A stretch of 64,000 bases of DNA from Klebsiella aerogenes (GTDB lineage: Bacteria > Pseudomonadota > Gammaproteobacteria > Enterobacterales > Enterobacteriaceae): NCBI GenBank assembly GCA_029027985.1, contig CP119076.1:620001-684000 (forward strand), in the 5' to 3' direction. A program made the translations under genes and the position numbers. The notes below the pieces were generated by a model. The model was not told where the DNA came from and did no database searches. It saw only the letters and a program-made list of their open reading frames with translations. This document shows, piece after piece, positions 31,381 to 43,203 of this stretch. Position 1 is the stretch's first letter. Each line of letters starts with the position of its first letter.

Positions 31381-32850
31381 TTATTGCCCCTGATAATCTT
31401 CGGCGTCGATATCGTATCCCGACGGCTCCCAGCGGATAAGCAGCAGCGATAGCAGGCCAATCAGCGGCGCGGCGGCAATGATCCAGAAGACGCGGGTATC
31501 CAGCGCGGCCACCAGCAGCGGGAAGAGAAATAAAGAGAGCGTCGAGCTGCCGCGCATCAGCGTCTGGTTGAGTCCGACGCCGACGCCGCGCAGCGATGTC
31601 GGATAGCTTAACGACGCGAAAGTCATGGTATGTGCGCCGGGGCCGAAGCCCTGACCGAAGAGAAACAGCGCCAGCATCGCCACTGCCGCGATTCCTTCAC
31701 CAGCGCCGTCCGGGCGGCCAATCAGCGCCAGGCCGAGCAGCGCCGTCAACTGACAGCTATAGCCCGCCAGCGACATCCGCCAGGCTCCGAACCGTGGTAC
31801 CAGACGCACTGCCAGGAGCCCGCCGACGAACGCGAACAGCAGATTCAGCGCCAGCGAGATCAAAATCGTCGTCAGCATTGACTGCACGAAGAAACTGGAA
31901 ATGATCACTGGCAGGCCGAAGGCGACAGCGTTATAAGCAAACGAAGAGACGACCGACAGCAGAGTGGAGAGCGTCGTGCGGCGTAAATAGACGCCGCGGA
32001 ACAGGCGCAGATAGTTGCTCCACTGGGCGGTACGTACCTTAGGTGCCGGTTTTTCCAACGCCTCCTGGGCGACGTGGGCATTGATATTGTAGGCCTGGCG
32101 TAGAATCGACGCCGCTTCGCGCAGATTGCCCTGGTTGGCGGCCCACACCGGCGATTCGCTCATATAGCGGCTGCGGATGGCGATAATCACCAGCGCCGGG
32201 ATGGCGCCGAAGCCAAGAATAATACGCCATAGCCAGTCGCTGTGGCTTTCCGGCAAGACGGCGTAGAAGAAGAGCACCAGCAGATACGAAATGCTGATTG
32301 CGGCGTACCAGGTCGGGCACCACATTGCCACGCTGGCCGCCTTGTTACCGGGTCCCTTGAGCCTGGCGAATTCGCTGAGGAACGCCATCGCCACCGGCAG
32401 GTCTATTCCCACCCCTAAACCCATCACGAAGCGCGCGCCGGTGAGGATGTATTCGTTCGGCGCCAGCGCGCAGGCGATTGCCGCCACCACGAAGAACAGC
32501 ATATCCGCCATAAAAACGCGGTAACGGCCAATTTTATCGGTGAGGTAACCGCCCAGCAGCGCGCCGACGATGGCGCCGAAGGTAATGGCCGAGGCGACCA
32601 TACCAGTACCAGCGGGCGTCAGGTTGAATTCCCGGGTGATATCTTTCAGGCCGAAGGCCAGAGATCCAAGATCGTAGGCATCGAGGAAGATACCGCCAAG
32701 AGCGATCCCCATCACGATGCGCGCGTTATTACGCCCGCTGCTGCCTTCATTAATCAGCCGCGAAACATCCGCCGCGTTACTGATCCATCGTACTTCCCCG
32801 CCGGGCGATACCGAGCTTGTCGCAGGCGTCGCGTTAATTACGTCAGTCAT
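31381..32850 (-). CDS. Major facilitator superfamily transporter
   Basis: A 489-aa inner-membrane transporter of the sugar-porter/metabolite-H+ symporter type. About twelve hydrophobic segments are visible from residue 43 to 475. The loop 2-3 signature GGYLTDKIGRYR and the PETER-like region YMSESPVWAANQG are present. The substrate is unknown. In E. coli K-12 the tartrate genes ttdRABT occupy the tsaD-plsY gap, so this is a lineage-specific cargo at that place. No adjacent regulator or enzyme hints at its substrate. Confidence 0.85.
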   Translation of the reverse strand: MTDVINATPATSSVSPGGEVRWISNAADVSRLINEGSSGRNNARIVMGIALGGIFLDAYDLGSLAFGLKDITREFNLTPAGTGMVASAITFGAIVGALLGGYLTDKIGRYRVFMADMLFFVVAAIACALAPNEYILTGARFVMGLGVGIDLPVAMAFLSEFARLKGPGNKAASVAMWCPTWYAAISISYLLVLFFYAVLPESHSDWLWRIILGFGAIPALVIIAIRSRYMSESPVWAANQGNLREAASILRQAYNINAHVAQEALEKPAPKVRTAQWSNYLRLFRGVYLRRTTLSTLLSVVSSFAYNAVAFGLPVIISSFFVQSMLTTILISLALNLLFAFVGGLLAVRLVPRFGAWRMSLAGYSCQLTALLGLALIGRPDGAGEGIAAVAMLALFLFGQGFGPGAHTMTFASLSYPTSLRGVGVGLNQTLMRGSSTLSLFLFPLLVAALDTRVFWIIAAAPLIGLLSLLLIRWEPSGYDIDAEDYQGQ

Positions 32851-33063
32851 GTTGTTGTTCTGTTTTCTCTTATAAAGAGCTTCAGAGTAAACAGCGGCGC
32901 GGGGGCGAAAAAATCACTTTTGGTTATAACTCATAACTAAGTGATTGTAGTGAAGGGATTATCTTTAGATTTCTATTTCGCCGGTATGATTGGCTGGAAA
33001 AGCGGGAAATAGAATATGTTTGTGGCGGCAGCCAGGCCCGGCATGGGCTGCCGGGCGCGGAGA

Positions 33064-33684
33064 TTATTTCTGCTCTGGCGTTTTTTTCTTCTTCTTGAAG
33101 CGTGACCAGATTTTGGTTTCCTGACGACGCCACAGACGCTGAATATTGTCGTGATGACGCAGCAGAATCAGGCAGGAGAGCATGGAAACCGGGAAGGTAT
33201 ACTGTGGTTTAAACCACCAGACGTAGAAGGGAGCGATCAGCGCGCTGACGATCGCGCCCAACGACGAATAACCGCTGAGCAGAATGGTCAGCAACCAGGT
33301 GCCCGCCATGACGCCGGTGAGATCCCAGCCGATAGGGGCGATAGCGCCGAAAGCCGTCGCCACGCCTTTGCCGCCGCGGAAATTAAAGAATACCGGCCAG
33401 ATATGGCCTACGCAGGCGGCGATCGCCACCAGTCCGAGCCAGAACGGCGTCAGACCGAGTGCCCAGGCGCCCCATACTGGCAGCATGCCCTTCAGGACAT
33501 CAAAAATTAATACCGCTACGGCTGCTCCCTTGCCGCCAATTCGGAGTACGTTCGTCGCCCCAGGATTGCCGGAACCGCTATCGCGAGGATCGGGCAAACC
33601 AGCAAGACGGCACACCAGAATGGCGCTGGAAATTGAGCCGCAGAGGTAGGCGAGGATAACAAGTCCAGGCGCGATTGCACTCAT
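33064..33684 (-). CDS. plsY: Acyl-phosphate:glycerol-3-phosphate acyltransferase PlsY
   Basis: A 206-aa integral membrane enzyme transferring acyl groups from acyl-phosphate to glycerol 3-phosphate, the first committed step of one phospholipid pathway. The conserved motifs [19 protein letters not shown] and the membrane segments are clear. The basic C-terminal tail is [10 protein letters not shown]. The start is taken at MSAIAPGLV (33684), matching E. coli, although the frame extends four codons further to another ATG. It is divergent from folB. Confidence 0.96.
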   Translation of the reverse strand: MSAIAPGLVILAYLCGSISSAILVCRLAGLPDPRDSGSGNPGATNVLRIGGKGAAVAVLIFDVLKGMLPVWGAWALGLTPFWLGLVAIAACVGHIWPVFFNFRGGKGVATAFGAIAPIGWDLTGVMAGTWLLTILLSGYSSLGAIVSALIAPFYVWWFKPQYTFPVSMLSCLILLRHHDNIQRLWRRQETKIWSRFKKKKKTPEQK

Positions 33685-33917
33685 CAGCTGTTCCATTTTG
33701 AAAACGTCGTTAGATCCCCGCTCATCTTCGTATTAACAGCATGTTGGCTTTCTCTGCGCAATAGGTTACATAGTGATGCTGTTATGTTCCTGGAGTCTTG
33801 CCGTATCGCCGCTGTCAGGCCACGTGATTTCTTTAGGGGATGTCTTTGCATCTGTGGATAATACGCATAAATCGCCGGAAGTGGTATCCGGTTTAGCCAA
33901 AAAGCAGGCAGGTCGTG

Positions 33918-34301
33918 ATGGATATTGTATTTATAGAACAACTTTCGGTAATCACCACTATTGGTGTTTATGACTGGGAACAGACCATCGAACAGAAATT
34001 AGTGTTCGATATCGAAATGGCGTGGGATAACCGCAAAGCGGCGGCCAGCGACGATGTGAGCGATTGTCTAAGTTATGCTGATATCAGCGAACTGGTTATC
34101 AACCACGTCGAGGGCGGGCGCTTTGCGCTGGTGGAGCGCGTGGCGGAAGAGATAGCCGACCTGCTGTTGCAAAAATTCCACTCGCCGTGGGTACGTATTA
34201 AAGTCAGTAAGCCCGGTGCGGTGGCGCGTGCGGCTAACGTCGGGGTTATCATTGAGCGTGGCAGTAATCTGAAACAAAACGTTTCACGTCATATTGTTTA
34301 A
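33918..34301 (+). CDS. folB: Dihydroneopterin aldolase FolB
   Basis: A 127-aa folate-pathway enzyme cleaving 7,8-dihydroneopterin to 6-hydroxymethyl-dihydropterin and glycolaldehyde. MDIVFIEQLSVITTIGVYDW at the start, LSYADI, and the catalytic-region lysine in RIKVSKPGAVARAANVGV fit. The ATG at 33918 gives the E. coli-like N-terminus; a GTG lies one codon upstream. The C-terminus is a few residues longer than in E. coli. Confidence 0.96.
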   Translation: MDIVFIEQLSVITTIGVYDWEQTIEQKLVFDIEMAWDNRKAAASDDVSDCLSYADISELVINHVEGGRFALVERVAEEIADLLLQKFHSPWVRIKVSKPGAVARAANVGVIIERGSNLKQNVSRHIV

Positions 34302-34371
34302 ACAAATCTATTTTATACCGGTCATAGTGCCTGGGTTTTAATTTTATTTTTTCTTTTTAAGGGTTTATTGA

Positions 34372-35193
34372 ATGGGCGATATACACTCGCTGCTGATAGC
34401 GGCAATATTGGGTGTGGTTGAAGGGTTAACGGAATTTCTACCTGTCTCCAGTACTGGTCATATGATTATCGTCGGTCATCTCCTGGGGTTTGAAGGCGAT
34501 ACCGCCAATACATTTGAAGTTGTCATCCAGTTAGGTTCTATCCTGGCTGTCGTCGTGGTGTTCTGGCGCCGTCTGTTTGGCCTGATTGGTATTCATTTCG
34601 GCAGACCGCCGGTGCATGAAGGTGAAGGTTCCGGGCGCTTATCGCTGATTCATATCCTGTTAGGCATGATCCCGGCAGTGGTGCTGGGGTTGGTATTCCA
34701 TGATCTGATCAAATCGCTGTTCAACCCGGTTAACGTGATGTACGCACTGATCGTTGGCGGTTTCCTGCTGATTGCGGCGGAACTGTTCAAACCGAAAACG
34801 CCGCGCGCGGTGGGGATTGACGATATGACCTATCGTCAGGCGTTCGCTATCGGCTGCTTCCAGTGTCTGGCGCTGTGGCCGGGCTTTTCCCGTTCCGGGG
34901 CGACGATTTCCGGCGGGATGCTGATGGGCGTCAGCCGCTATGCGGCCTCCGAATTTTCTTTCCTGCTGGCAGTGCCGATGATGATGGGCGCCACTGTACT
35001 GGATGTCTACAAGAGCATTGGCTTCCTCAATGCGGGTGATATCCCGATGTTCGCCGTCGGCTTTATCATGGCCTTCGTCGTGGCGCTGATCGCGATTAAA
35101 ACCTTCTTGCAGCTGATTAAACGTATCTCGTTTATTCCGTTCGCTATCTACCGCTTTATCGTCGCGGCAGCCGTCTACGTGGTCTTCTTCTAA
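34372..35193 (+). CDS. uppP: Undecaprenyl-diphosphate phosphatase UppP (BacA)
   Basis: A 273-aa polytopic inner-membrane enzyme dephosphorylating undecaprenyl pyrophosphate so that the lipid carrier of peptidoglycan and O-antigen synthesis is recycled. The active-site blocks [14 protein letters not shown] and [14 protein letters not shown] are intact. Same length as in E. coli. The stop is 11 nt from the end of the convergent cca gene. Confidence 0.97.
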   Translation: MGDIHSLLIAAILGVVEGLTEFLPVSSTGHMIIVGHLLGFEGDTANTFEVVIQLGSILAVVVVFWRRLFGLIGIHFGRPPVHEGEGSGRLSLIHILLGMIPAVVLGLVFHDLIKSLFNPVNVMYALIVGGFLLIAAELFKPKTPRAVGIDDMTYRQAFAIGCFQCLALWPGFSRSGATISGGMLMGVSRYAASEFSFLLAVPMMMGATVLDVYKSIGFLNAGDIPMFAVGFIMAFVVALIAIKTFLQLIKRISFIPFAIYRFIVAAAVYVVFF

Positions 35194-35204
35194 GGCCTGA
35201 GCCC

Positions 35205-36446
35205 TCAGCCTTGCGGCTGGGGGCAACGTTGTTCTTTCCACTGCGCAACCGCCGCAATTCTCCGCTGCGTGAGTTCATCGCGAATTTCCAGTCCTTTAAA
35301 TCCGGCCGCAACCACCTCTTTGGTGGAAACCGATTTCGCTACTTCCCAGGCTTCAAGCAGCAGGCGCCCCTGCGGGTAATCGCAGGATTCAAAACCGGTG
35401 CGGCCGCGCACGTCAGCCTCGCTGGTGAGGGCGATTTGTTGTACGCGCTGCGGTTTGCGCCAGGCGTCGATGTTATCAAACAGTTTAACGAGGGTTTTCG
35501 GCTGCAGGATGGGCAGGGTATGAATCAGGTCGTGGAATTCTGCGACCAACCTTGCCAGATCGCGGATATCGTTCGGCACCCGCAGGCGGCTGCAAATCTG
35601 CTCCACCAGCTTGACGCCCGCCGGGCCGTGTCCGTGATGGCGCGGCCAGAATTCTTTTGGCGTGAGTCCTTTGCCAAGGTCGTGGCACAGGGTGGCGAAA
35701 CGGACGTCAATGTCCGGCGATAGCATTGCCGCCATGGTCAGCGTCATCAAGGTGTGTACGCCGGTATCGATCTCCGGATGCCATTTCGCCGGCGCGGGTA
35801 CGCCGTACAGCGCGTCGATTTCCGGGAACAGGACCTTCAACGCATGGCAGTCGCGCAGGGTCTGGAAAAAAACCTGCGGATTGCGTGTACCAAGCGCGTT
35901 TTCCGTCTCTTTCCATACCCGTTCCGGTGTCAGATGCGCCAGTTCGCCTGCGTCAGCCATTGCGCGCATCAGCGCCATGGTTTCATCGGCGATGCGAAAA
36001 CCGAGATGGGCGTAGCGTGCGGCAAAACGCGCTACCCGCAGTACGCGTAGCGGATCTTCGCTAAAAGCCGGGGAGACGTGGCGCAGCAGACGCTGGCGTA
36101 AATCGTCCTGACCGCCGTAGGGGTCGTAAATCTGGCCGTCAGCGTCCTGAGCCAGCGCGTTAATCGTCAGGTCGCGGCGCAGCAGGTCTTGCTCAAGCGT
36201 GACATCGGCGGCGGCGTAACAGGTGAAGCCGGTATAGCCGGAACCGGATTTACGCTCGGTACGCGCGAGGGCGTACTCTTCACGACTGTCCGGGTGAAGG
36301 AACACGGGAAAATCGCGACCTACCTGCTGGTAGCCCGCGTCGAGCAACTGCTGGGGCGTGGCGCCAACCACCACCCAGTCTTTGTCTTTGACCGGTAGTC
36401 CTAATAACGCATCTCGTACAGCACCACCGACCAAATAAATCTTCAC
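35205..36446 (-). CDS. cca: Multifunctional CCA-adding enzyme
   Basis: A 413-aa class II tRNA nucleotidyltransferase that builds or repairs the 3' CCA. The N-terminal nucleotidyltransferase core ([16 protein letters not shown] carboxylates near residue 21-23, [12 protein letters not shown]) is followed by an HD phosphohydrolase domain ([10 protein letters not shown]). The GTG at 36446 (VKIYLVGGA) is chosen because the conserved protein begins there and GGGAG precedes it; the longer open frame adds ten unconserved residues. Confidence 0.95.
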   Translation of the reverse strand: MKIYLVGGAVRDALLGLPVKDKDWVVVGATPQQLLDAGYQQVGRDFPVFLHPDSREEYALARTERKSGSGYTGFTCYAAADVTLEQDLLRRDLTINALAQDADGQIYDPYGGQDDLRQRLLRHVSPAFSEDPLRVLRVARFAARYAHLGFRIADETMALMRAMADAGELAHLTPERVWKETENALGTRNPQVFFQTLRDCHALKVLFPEIDALYGVPAPAKWHPEIDTGVHTLMTLTMAAMLSPDIDVRFATLCHDLGKGLTPKEFWPRHHGHGPAGVKLVEQICSRLRVPNDIRDLARLVAEFHDLIHTLPILQPKTLVKLFDNIDAWRKPQRVQQIALTSEADVRGRTGFESCDYPQGRLLLEAWEVAKSVSTKEVVAAGFKGLEIRDELTQRRIAAVAQWKEQRCPQPQG

Positions 36447-36507
36447 GCCCGTTTCTCCCGCATCGACTTTTCGCAAGATGATACGTAAGTCTGGCAGAGA
36501 AGACGAA

Positions 36508-37128
36508 TTAGTTCATCCACCGGTCTTTACGCTTGCGACTCGGCACCAGGTGCGGCAGCACCAGACCGAGGATCAGACCGACGCCCAGCACGCCGCCGCC
36601 GTACATGAACCACTGCATGATAATGGTGCGCTGTTTGTCATCAAGCTGCAGATTCGCCGCGTTCACCTTCTTCTGCGCGACAACCAGCTCGTTTTTCAGC
36701 TTTTGGTTCTCTTCTTTCAGGGCGTTGATCGCGCCGTCGCTGCCGGCGACTTTTTTCTGCATATCCGAGGTACGCTGGTTCCAGGTGGCGTCGATATTGT
36801 TCAGCTTGTCGGTCAGGGTTTTGACCTGGTTTTCCAGATCCGGCACGCGGATGCGCAGGCTGGGCTCGTTGCTCAGCTCTTTCAGTGGGATCCAGGCGGT
36901 ACGGCCGTTGCTGTCGCGTACCTGCGCATAATTAGTGCTGTCATTAGTTTGCAGAACGTCGACGGCTTCGCCGGCGTTAATGGTGCCAACCAGACGATAG
37001 TTATCGCCAGGGCCGCTGCGAACCCAGGTGTTCAGCTCATCGGAAACGTAGCGTTTTTCTTCTGCGTGAACCGCCGTAGCGGCGCTAAGCGCTAGCAATG
37101 TAAAGGTAATAAGGCGTAATTTTGGCAT
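36508..37128 (-). CDS. ygiM: YgiM, SH3-domain inner-membrane protein
   Basis: A 206-aa protein of unknown precise role. It has a signal peptide ([22 protein letters not shown]), a bacterial SH3 domain at about residues 25-95 ([20 protein letters not shown]), a coiled coil at about 100-165, and a C-terminal membrane anchor ([20 protein letters not shown]) followed by a basic tail. The layout points to a periplasmic, membrane-anchored protein. It lies upstream of cca on the same strand and is divergent from ygiF. Confidence 0.93.
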   Translation of the reverse strand: MPKLRLITFTLLALSAATAVHAEEKRYVSDELNTWVRSGPGDNYRLVGTINAGEAVDVLQTNDSTNYAQVRDSNGRTAWIPLKELSNEPSLRIRVPDLENQVKTLTDKLNNIDATWNQRTSDMQKKVAGSDGAINALKEENQKLKNELVVAQKKVNAANLQLDDKQRTIIMQWFMYGGGVLGVGLILGLVLPHLVPSRKRKDRWMN

Positions 37129-37340
37129 CAGGTCATCGTTTGGTCATAAAAAGTTGAACGATAGTAGTGGCATCGCCAGAGCGACGCAAAGTTTTCCGCC
37201 ACAATTGGAATCATCCAAATGTAGCCAGCAAATGCGCATTGCATGGCGATTCGCCGCAAAATACTATTTACTGACAAAAAATATCGTCATTAGTTCGCCA
37301 CATTTTTCCGGCGACGCTCATCAGGTGGAAGAATTCATCC

Positions 37341-38636
37341 ATGGCTCAAGAAATCGAACTGAAATTTATCGTTGCCCACGACGGCGTTGACGCGCTGCGC
37401 CAGCATCTCAATACGCTGGATGCGAAGCACACGCCAGCAGGTCAGTTGCTGAATATTTACTACGAAACCGCCGATAACTGGCTGCGTCGGCACGACATGG
37501 GGCTGCGGATCCGCGGCGATCAGGGGCGCTATGAAATGACGCTGAAGATCGCGGGTCGGGTGGTGGGCGGACTGCATCAGCGTCCGGAATATAATATCCC
37601 GCTGGAAAAAGCGGAGCTGGCGCTGGAGCGCTTACCGACTGAAGTCTGGCCGCAAGGGCAACTGCCGGCTGAGCTGGCGCAGAATGTACAGCCGTTATTC
37701 AGCACCGATTTCGCCCGCGAAAAATGGGTGCTGAATGAAGGTAACAGCCAGATTGAGGTCGCCCTCGACCTTGGCGAAGTTAAAGCCGCTGAGCATCAGG
37801 AAGCAATTTGCGAACTGGAGCTGGAGCTGCTGAGCGGCGATACCGCCGATATTCTGGCACTGGCGCGCCGTTTGCTGGAGACCGGCGTGCTGCGTCAGGG
37901 TAGCCTGAGCAAGGCGGCGCGCGGTTATCAACTGGCGCAGGGTAACGAACCGCGCCCGGTTAAGCCGTTAACGGTATTGCGCGTGGCGGCGAAAGCCAGC
38001 GTTGAGCAGGGGCTGGAAGCAGCGCTGGAAAGCGCGCTGGCGCATTGGCTCTATCATGATGAGGTCTGGAACGGGGGGAATGCGGCCGCCAAACGTGAAA
38101 TTCAGCAGGCGATGGCCCGCGTGCGCCATACGTTGGTGTTGTTTGGCGGCATCGTGCCGCGTAAAGCCACCGCGCTGCTGCGCGAATCGCTCACGGCAGC
38201 CGAAGCGGCGCTGGCTGAAGCGGAGAGCGTCGGGCAGGCGCTATTTAACCGCGAAACGGTGCGCGCCAAGCTGCAGCTGACTGAATGGCTGGTGACCCGG
38301 AGTTGGCGTGCCTTCCTCAACGACGCGGGGCAAAAGAAAATCGACGGCTCGTTCAAACGCTTTGCCGATATCCAGCTGTCGCGAGCGGCGGCAGAGCTGA
38401 AAAGCATCTTCCTGCAGGTGGAAGATGACTATAGCGATCAGCTGACACGTCTGGCGCGTGAAATCGATAGCATTCAGCTGCTTTCCAGCGCCTATGCCGA
38501 TGTTGCCGAAAGCTGGCTGGAAAACTGGCAAGAAGCGCGCCACGCCATCGAGCATAATGATCGCAGCGTCATCGAATATTTCCGTCGTCAGGCACTGGCC
38601 GCGGAACCGTTCTGGCTGCATAGTGGAAAACGATAA
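37341..38636 (+). CDS. ygiF: Inorganic triphosphatase YgiF (CYTH-CHAD)
   Basis: A 431-aa protein with an N-terminal CYTH domain (MAQEIELKFIV, with the ExExK motif at residues 4-8, and charged strands to about 200) and a C-terminal CHAD helical domain rich in conserved His/Arg. The E. coli protein hydrolyses inorganic triphosphate. It lies 24 nt upstream of glnE, which suggests co-expression. Confidence 0.94.
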   Translation: MAQEIELKFIVAHDGVDALRQHLNTLDAKHTPAGQLLNIYYETADNWLRRHDMGLRIRGDQGRYEMTLKIAGRVVGGLHQRPEYNIPLEKAELALERLPTEVWPQGQLPAELAQNVQPLFSTDFAREKWVLNEGNSQIEVALDLGEVKAAEHQEAICELELELLSGDTADILALARRLLETGVLRQGSLSKAARGYQLAQGNEPRPVKPLTVLRVAAKASVEQGLEAALESALAHWLYHDEVWNGGNAAAKREIQQAMARVRHTLVLFGGIVPRKATALLRESLTAAEAALAEAESVGQALFNRETVRAKLQLTEWLVTRSWRAFLNDAGQKKIDGSFKRFADIQLSRAAAELKSIFLQVEDDYSDQLTRLAREIDSIQLLSSAYADVAESWLENWQEARHAIEHNDRSVIEYFRRQALAAEPFWLHSGKR

Positions 38637-38660
38637 TTTCAGGCCAGGGAGACCCCTATC

Positions 38661-41495
38661 ATGCCGCTTTCTTCGCAGTTACAGCAGCACTGGCAGACGG
38701 TTGTAAACCGGCTTCCGGCAGATTTTCCCCTGCAAACGTTAAGTTCGCAGGCGCAGTCGGTGATGACGTTCAGCGAATTCGTGGAACAGAGCCTGGTTGC
38801 CCAGCCGCAGTGGTTGGCCGAACTGGAAAGCGCGCCGCCGCAGGCCGACGAGTGGCGCCATTACGGCGATTGGTTGGCGGAGCTGTTGCGGAACGTGACT
38901 GACGAAGCCGCGCTGATGCGCGAGCTGCGCCAGTTCCGCCGCCGTATTATGGTGCGCATTGCCTGGGCGCAGGCACTGTTGTTGGTCAGCGAAGAGAGCA
39001 GTTTGCAGCAGCTTAGCGCGCTGGCGGAGACCTTAATCGTCGCCGCCCGCGACTGGCTGTACACCGCTTGTTGCCGGGAGTGGGGCACACCGTGCAGTGC
39101 GCAGGACGAAGCGCAGCCGCTATTGATCCTCGGAATGGGAAAGCTGGGCGGTGGCGAGCTTAATTTCTCTTCCGATATCGATCTGATTTTTGCCTGGCCG
39201 GAACACGGCGCTACCCAGGGCGGGCGTCGCGAACTGGATAACGCCCAGTTTTTCACCCGCCTGGGTCAGCGGCTGATCAAAGTATTGGATCAGCCTACGC
39301 AGGACGGCTTCGTGTACCGCGTGGATATGCGCCTGCGCCCGTTTGGCGACAGCGGCCCGCTGGTGCTGAGCTTCGCGGCGCTGGAAGACTATTACCAGGA
39401 ACAGGGGCGTGACTGGGAGCGCTACGCGATGGTGAAGGCGCGGATCATGGGGGACAACGACGGCGTTTACGCTAACGAACTACGCGCCATGCTGCGCCCG
39501 TTCGTGTTCCGCCGTTACATCGATTTCAGCGTCATTCAGTCTTTGCGCAACATGAAAGGGATGATCGCCCGCGAAGTGCGCCGCCGCGGCCTGAAAGACA
39601 ACATTAAGCTTGGCGCGGGCGGCATTCGCGAAATTGAATTTATCGTGCAGGTTTTCCAGTTGATCCGCGGCGGTCGTGAACCGGCATTACAGCTGCGTGC
39701 GCTGTTGCCGACGCTGGCCGCTATTGACGAGCTGCATTTGTTGCCGGAGGGCGACGCTGCGCAGTTGCGTGAAGCCTACCTGTTTTTGCGCCGTCTCGAG
39801 AACCTGCTGCAAAGCATTAACGATGAGCAAACGCAAACCCTGCCGCAGGATGAACTCAACCGCGCGCGTCTGGCGTGGGGGATGCGCGTTGCCGACTGGC
39901 AGATGCTCAGCGAGCAGCTTGAAGAACAGATGCGCCGCGTGCGTCGCGTCTTCAACGAGCTCATCGGCGATGACGAGGCGCAATCGCCGGATGAGCAACT
40001 GGAAGAGTACTGGCGCGAGCTGTGGCAGGACGCACTGGAAGAGGATGACACCACGCCAGCGCTGGCGCATCTCGACGATAACGACCGGCGTAGCGTACTG
40101 GCGCTGATTGCCGATTTCCGCAAGGAACTCGACCGGCGCACTATCGGCCCGCGTGGGCGGCAGGTGCTCGACCAACTGATGCCGCATCTGCTGAGTGAAG
40201 TCTGCTCACGGGCGGATGCCCCGCTGCCGCTGGCGCGGATCACGCCGTTGCTGACCGGCATCGTCACCCGTACTACCTACCTGGAGCTGCTCAGCGAATT
40301 CCCGGGTGCCTTAAAACACCTGATTAGCCTGTGCGCCGCCTCGCCGATGGTTGCCAGCCAGTTGGCGCGTCATCCGCTGCTGCTGGACGAACTGCTGGAT
40401 CCGAATACGCTGTATCAGCCGACGGCGACCGATGCCTACCGCGATGAGCTGCGCCAGTATCTGCTGCGTGTACCGGAAGATGACGAGGAACAGCAACTGG
40501 AAGCGCTGCGCCAGTTTAAGCAGGCGCAGCTGCTGCATATCGCCGCTGCCGACATCGCCGGGACGCTACCGGTGATGAAAGTGAGCGATCACTTAACCTG
40601 GCTGGCTGAGGCGATGATCGATGCGGTGGTACAGCAGGCGTGGCTGCAGATGGTGTCCCGTTATGGCTTACCGACCCACCTGCGCGATCGCCAGGGACGC
40701 GGTTTTGCGGTAGTAGGATACGGTAAGCTTGGCGGTTGGGAGTTGGGTTATAGTTCTGACCTCGATCTGGTTTTCCTCCACGACTGTCCGATGGAAGTGA
40801 TGACCGACGGCGAACGGGAAATCGATGGCCGTCAGTTCTATCTGCGCTTAGCCCAGCGGATCATGCATCTGTTCAGCACCCGCACTTCGTCGGGCATTCT
40901 GTACGAAGTGGACGCTCGCTTACGTCCCTCCGGGGCGGCGGGCATGTTGGTGACCACCGCTGACGCTTTTGCCGATTATCAGCGTAACGAAGCCTGGACC
41001 TGGGAACATCAGGCGTTGGTCCGTGCCCGCGTCGTGTATGGCGACCCGGCGCTGCAGGCGCGCTTTGACGCGATTCGCCGCGACATTCTGACCACCCCGC
41101 GCGAAGGGGAGACGCTGCAAACGGAAGTGCGGGAAATGCGTGAAAAGATGCGCGCGCATTTGGGCAATAAGCAGCGCGATCGCTTTGATATCAAGGCCGA
41201 TGCCGGCGGGATCACCGATATTGAGTTTATCACCCAGTATCTGGTGCTGCGCTACGCGCATGAGAAGCCGAAACTGACGCGCTGGTCTGATAATGTGCGC
41301 ATTCTGGAGCTGTTGGCGCAAAACGACATTATGGACGATGACGAGGCGCGGGCATTAACCCATGCCTACACCACGCTACGCGATGCGTTACACCATCTGG
41401 CGCTGCAAGAGCAGCCGGGCAACGTCGCGCCGGATGCCTTCGGCGGCGAACGCCAGCAGGTGAGCGCCAGTTGGCAGAAATGGTTGATGGCTTAA
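38661..41495 (+). CDS. glnE: Bifunctional glutamine synthetase adenylyltransferase/deadenylylase GlnE
   Basis: A 944-aa regulator of nitrogen assimilation that removes or adds AMP on glutamine synthetase in response to PII and glutamine. Two nucleotidyltransferase domains are readable: [20 protein letters not shown] in the N-terminal half (de-adenylylation) and [20 protein letters not shown] in the C-terminal half (adenylylation). The length is within two residues of the E. coli enzyme. It lies between ygiF and hldE on the same strand. Confidence 0.97.
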   Translation: MPLSSQLQQHWQTVVNRLPADFPLQTLSSQAQSVMTFSEFVEQSLVAQPQWLAELESAPPQADEWRHYGDWLAELLRNVTDEAALMRELRQFRRRIMVRIAWAQALLLVSEESSLQQLSALAETLIVAARDWLYTACCREWGTPCSAQDEAQPLLILGMGKLGGGELNFSSDIDLIFAWPEHGATQGGRRELDNAQFFTRLGQRLIKVLDQPTQDGFVYRVDMRLRPFGDSGPLVLSFAALEDYYQEQGRDWERYAMVKARIMGDNDGVYANELRAMLRPFVFRRYIDFSVIQSLRNMKGMIAREVRRRGLKDNIKLGAGGIREIEFIVQVFQLIRGGREPALQLRALLPTLAAIDELHLLPEGDAAQLREAYLFLRRLENLLQSINDEQTQTLPQDELNRARLAWGMRVADWQMLSEQLEEQMRRVRRVFNELIGDDEAQSPDEQLEEYWRELWQDALEEDDTTPALAHLDDNDRRSVLALIADFRKELDRRTIGPRGRQVLDQLMPHLLSEVCSRADAPLPLARITPLLTGIVTRTTYLELLSEFPGALKHLISLCAASPMVASQLARHPLLLDELLDPNTLYQPTATDAYRDELRQYLLRVPEDDEEQQLEALRQFKQAQLLHIAAADIAGTLPVMKVSDHLTWLAEAMIDAVVQQAWLQMVSRYGLPTHLRDRQGRGFAVVGYGKLGGWELGYSSDLDLVFLHDCPMEVMTDGEREIDGRQFYLRLAQRIMHLFSTRTSSGILYEVDARLRPSGAAGMLVTTADAFADYQRNEAWTWEHQALVRARVVYGDPALQARFDAIRRDILTTPREGETLQTEVREMREKMRAHLGNKQRDRFDIKADAGGITDIEFITQYLVLRYAHEKPKLTRWSDNVRILELLAQNDIMDDDEARALTHAYTTLRDALHHLALQEQPGNVAPDAFGGERQQVSASWQKWLMA

Positions 41496-41553
41496 CTAAC
41501 AAACCGGGTGTGCTATTATCGCGCGCAAAGTTTGCATCTCGCAGGAGAGAGTA

Positions 41554-42987
41554 ATGAAAGTAACGCTGCCAGAGTTTGAACGTGCAGGAGTGTTGGTGGT
41601 TGGCGATGTGATGCTGGACCGCTACTGGTACGGCCCGACTAGCCGTATTTCCCCGGAAGCCCCGGTGCCGGTGGTGAAGGTGGAAAATATCGAAGAACGC
41701 CCTGGCGGCGCGGCTAACGTGGCGATGAACATTGCTTCGCTCGGCGCGACTTCCCGTCTGGTCGGCCTGACCGGTATCGACGACGCCGCGCGTGCGCTGA
41801 GCAAAGCGCTGGCTGACGTGAAGGTGAAGTGCGATTTCGTGTCGGTGCCGACGCACCCGACGATCACCAAGCTGCGTGTGCTGTCGCGCAATCAGCAACT
41901 GATCCGCCTCGATTTTGAAGAGGGTTTCTCCGGGGTTGACCCGCAGCCAATGCACGAACGTATCCAGCAGGCGCTGGGTTCTATTGGCGCGCTGGTACTG
42001 TCAGACTACGCCAAAGGCGCGCTGACCAGCGTGCAGACCATGATTAAGCTTGCCCGCGATGCGGGCGTGCCGGTGCTGATTGACCCGAAAGGCACCGAAT
42101 TTGAACGCTATCGTGGCGCGACGCTGCTAACGCCGAACCTCTCTGAATTCGAAGCGGTCGCCGGGAAGTGCAAAGACGAAGCCGAAATCGTGGAACGTGG
42201 GATGAAAATCATCGCCGAATTCGAGTTCTCCGCGCTGCTGGTGACGCGCTCTGAGCAGGGGATGACACTGCTGCAGCCGGGACGTCCGCCGCTGCATATG
42301 CCGACCCAGGCGCAGGAAGTGTATGACGTTACCGGCGCTGGCGACACGGTTATTGGCGTGCTGGCGGCCACGCTGGCGGCTGGTAATACGCTGGAAGAGG
42401 CCTGCTATTTCGCCAACGCGGCGGCTGGTGTCGTCGTCGGTAAGTTGGGGACTTCCACTGTTTCGCCAATCGAACTGGAAAACGCGGTGCGCGGTCGCGC
42501 CGATACCGGCTTTGGCGTGATGAACGAAGATGAGCTGAAACAGGCGGTTGCGGCGGCGCGTAAGCGCGGTGAAAAAGTGGTGATGACCAACGGCGTTTTT
42601 GACATTCTGCACGCCGGTCACGTCTCTTATCTGGCCAACGCGCGTAAGCTGGGCGATCGCCTGATTGTCGCGGTCAACAGCGATGCGTCGACTAAACGTC
42701 TGAAGGGGGAAACGCGCCCGGTGAACCCGCTGGAACAGCGGATGATCGTACTGGGGGCGCTGGAAGCCGTCGATTGGGTGGTCTCTTTCGAAGAAGATAC
42801 CCCGCAGCGTTTGATTGCCGGGATCCTGCCGGATCTGCTGGTGAAAGGCGGCGATTATAAGCCGGAACAGATTGCCGGTAGCGAAGAGGTGTGGGCCAAC
42901 GGCGGCGAAGTGCTGGTGCTCAATTTCGAAGATGGTTGCTCAACGACCAATATTATCAAGAAGATTCAGAAAGATAGCGACAAGTAA
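41554..42987 (+). CDS. hldE: Bifunctional heptose 7-phosphate kinase / heptose 1-phosphate adenylyltransferase HldE
   Basis: A 477-aa enzyme of ADP-heptose synthesis for the LPS inner core. The N-terminal ribokinase-like domain ([31 protein letters not shown]) phosphorylates heptose 7-phosphate. The C-terminal cytidylyltransferase-like domain ([16 protein letters not shown], with its HxGH motif) adds AMP. Same length as in E. coli. A ribosome site (GGAGAG) precedes the ATG and a strong terminator follows. Confidence 0.97.
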   Translation: MKVTLPEFERAGVLVVGDVMLDRYWYGPTSRISPEAPVPVVKVENIEERPGGAANVAMNIASLGATSRLVGLTGIDDAARALSKALADVKVKCDFVSVPTHPTITKLRVLSRNQQLIRLDFEEGFSGVDPQPMHERIQQALGSIGALVLSDYAKGALTSVQTMIKLARDAGVPVLIDPKGTEFERYRGATLLTPNLSEFEAVAGKCKDEAEIVERGMKIIAEFEFSALLVTRSEQGMTLLQPGRPPLHMPTQAQEVYDVTGAGDTVIGVLAATLAAGNTLEEACYFANAAAGVVVGKLGTSTVSPIELENAVRGRADTGFGVMNEDELKQAVAAARKRGEKVVMTNGVFDILHAGHVSYLANARKLGDRLIVAVNSDASTKRLKGETRPVNPLEQRMIVLGALEAVDWVVSFEEDTPQRLIAGILPDLLVKGGDYKPEQIAGSEEVWANGGEVLVLNFEDGCSTTNIIKKIQKDSDK

Positions 42988-43024
42988 TCTTTGTGCTGCA
43001 CCGCTCTGAAGGGGCGGTCTATCA

Positions 43025-43058
43025 CGGCCTGCGGGGATGCCCTCGCGGGCCGTTTTAA
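43025..43058 (+). terminator. Terminator of hldE
   Basis: A GC-rich stem of about 12 bp (CGGCCTGCGGGG / CCCTCGCGGGCCG, with two G-T pairs) is followed by TTTTAATTTAA. Confidence 0.85.
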
Positions 43059-43203
43059 TTTAATCATGCGGAAAATGATTTAGCGCAATAAACAACCTCA
43101 TTAAGCGCATTTTTCGTACAAAAGACGTTAAGGTAAGCGTAAATACTGAAGTGAGTAAAGGCATATGACCAATCAGAACGCCAACGGCTGAAGGAGTATG
43201 CGG

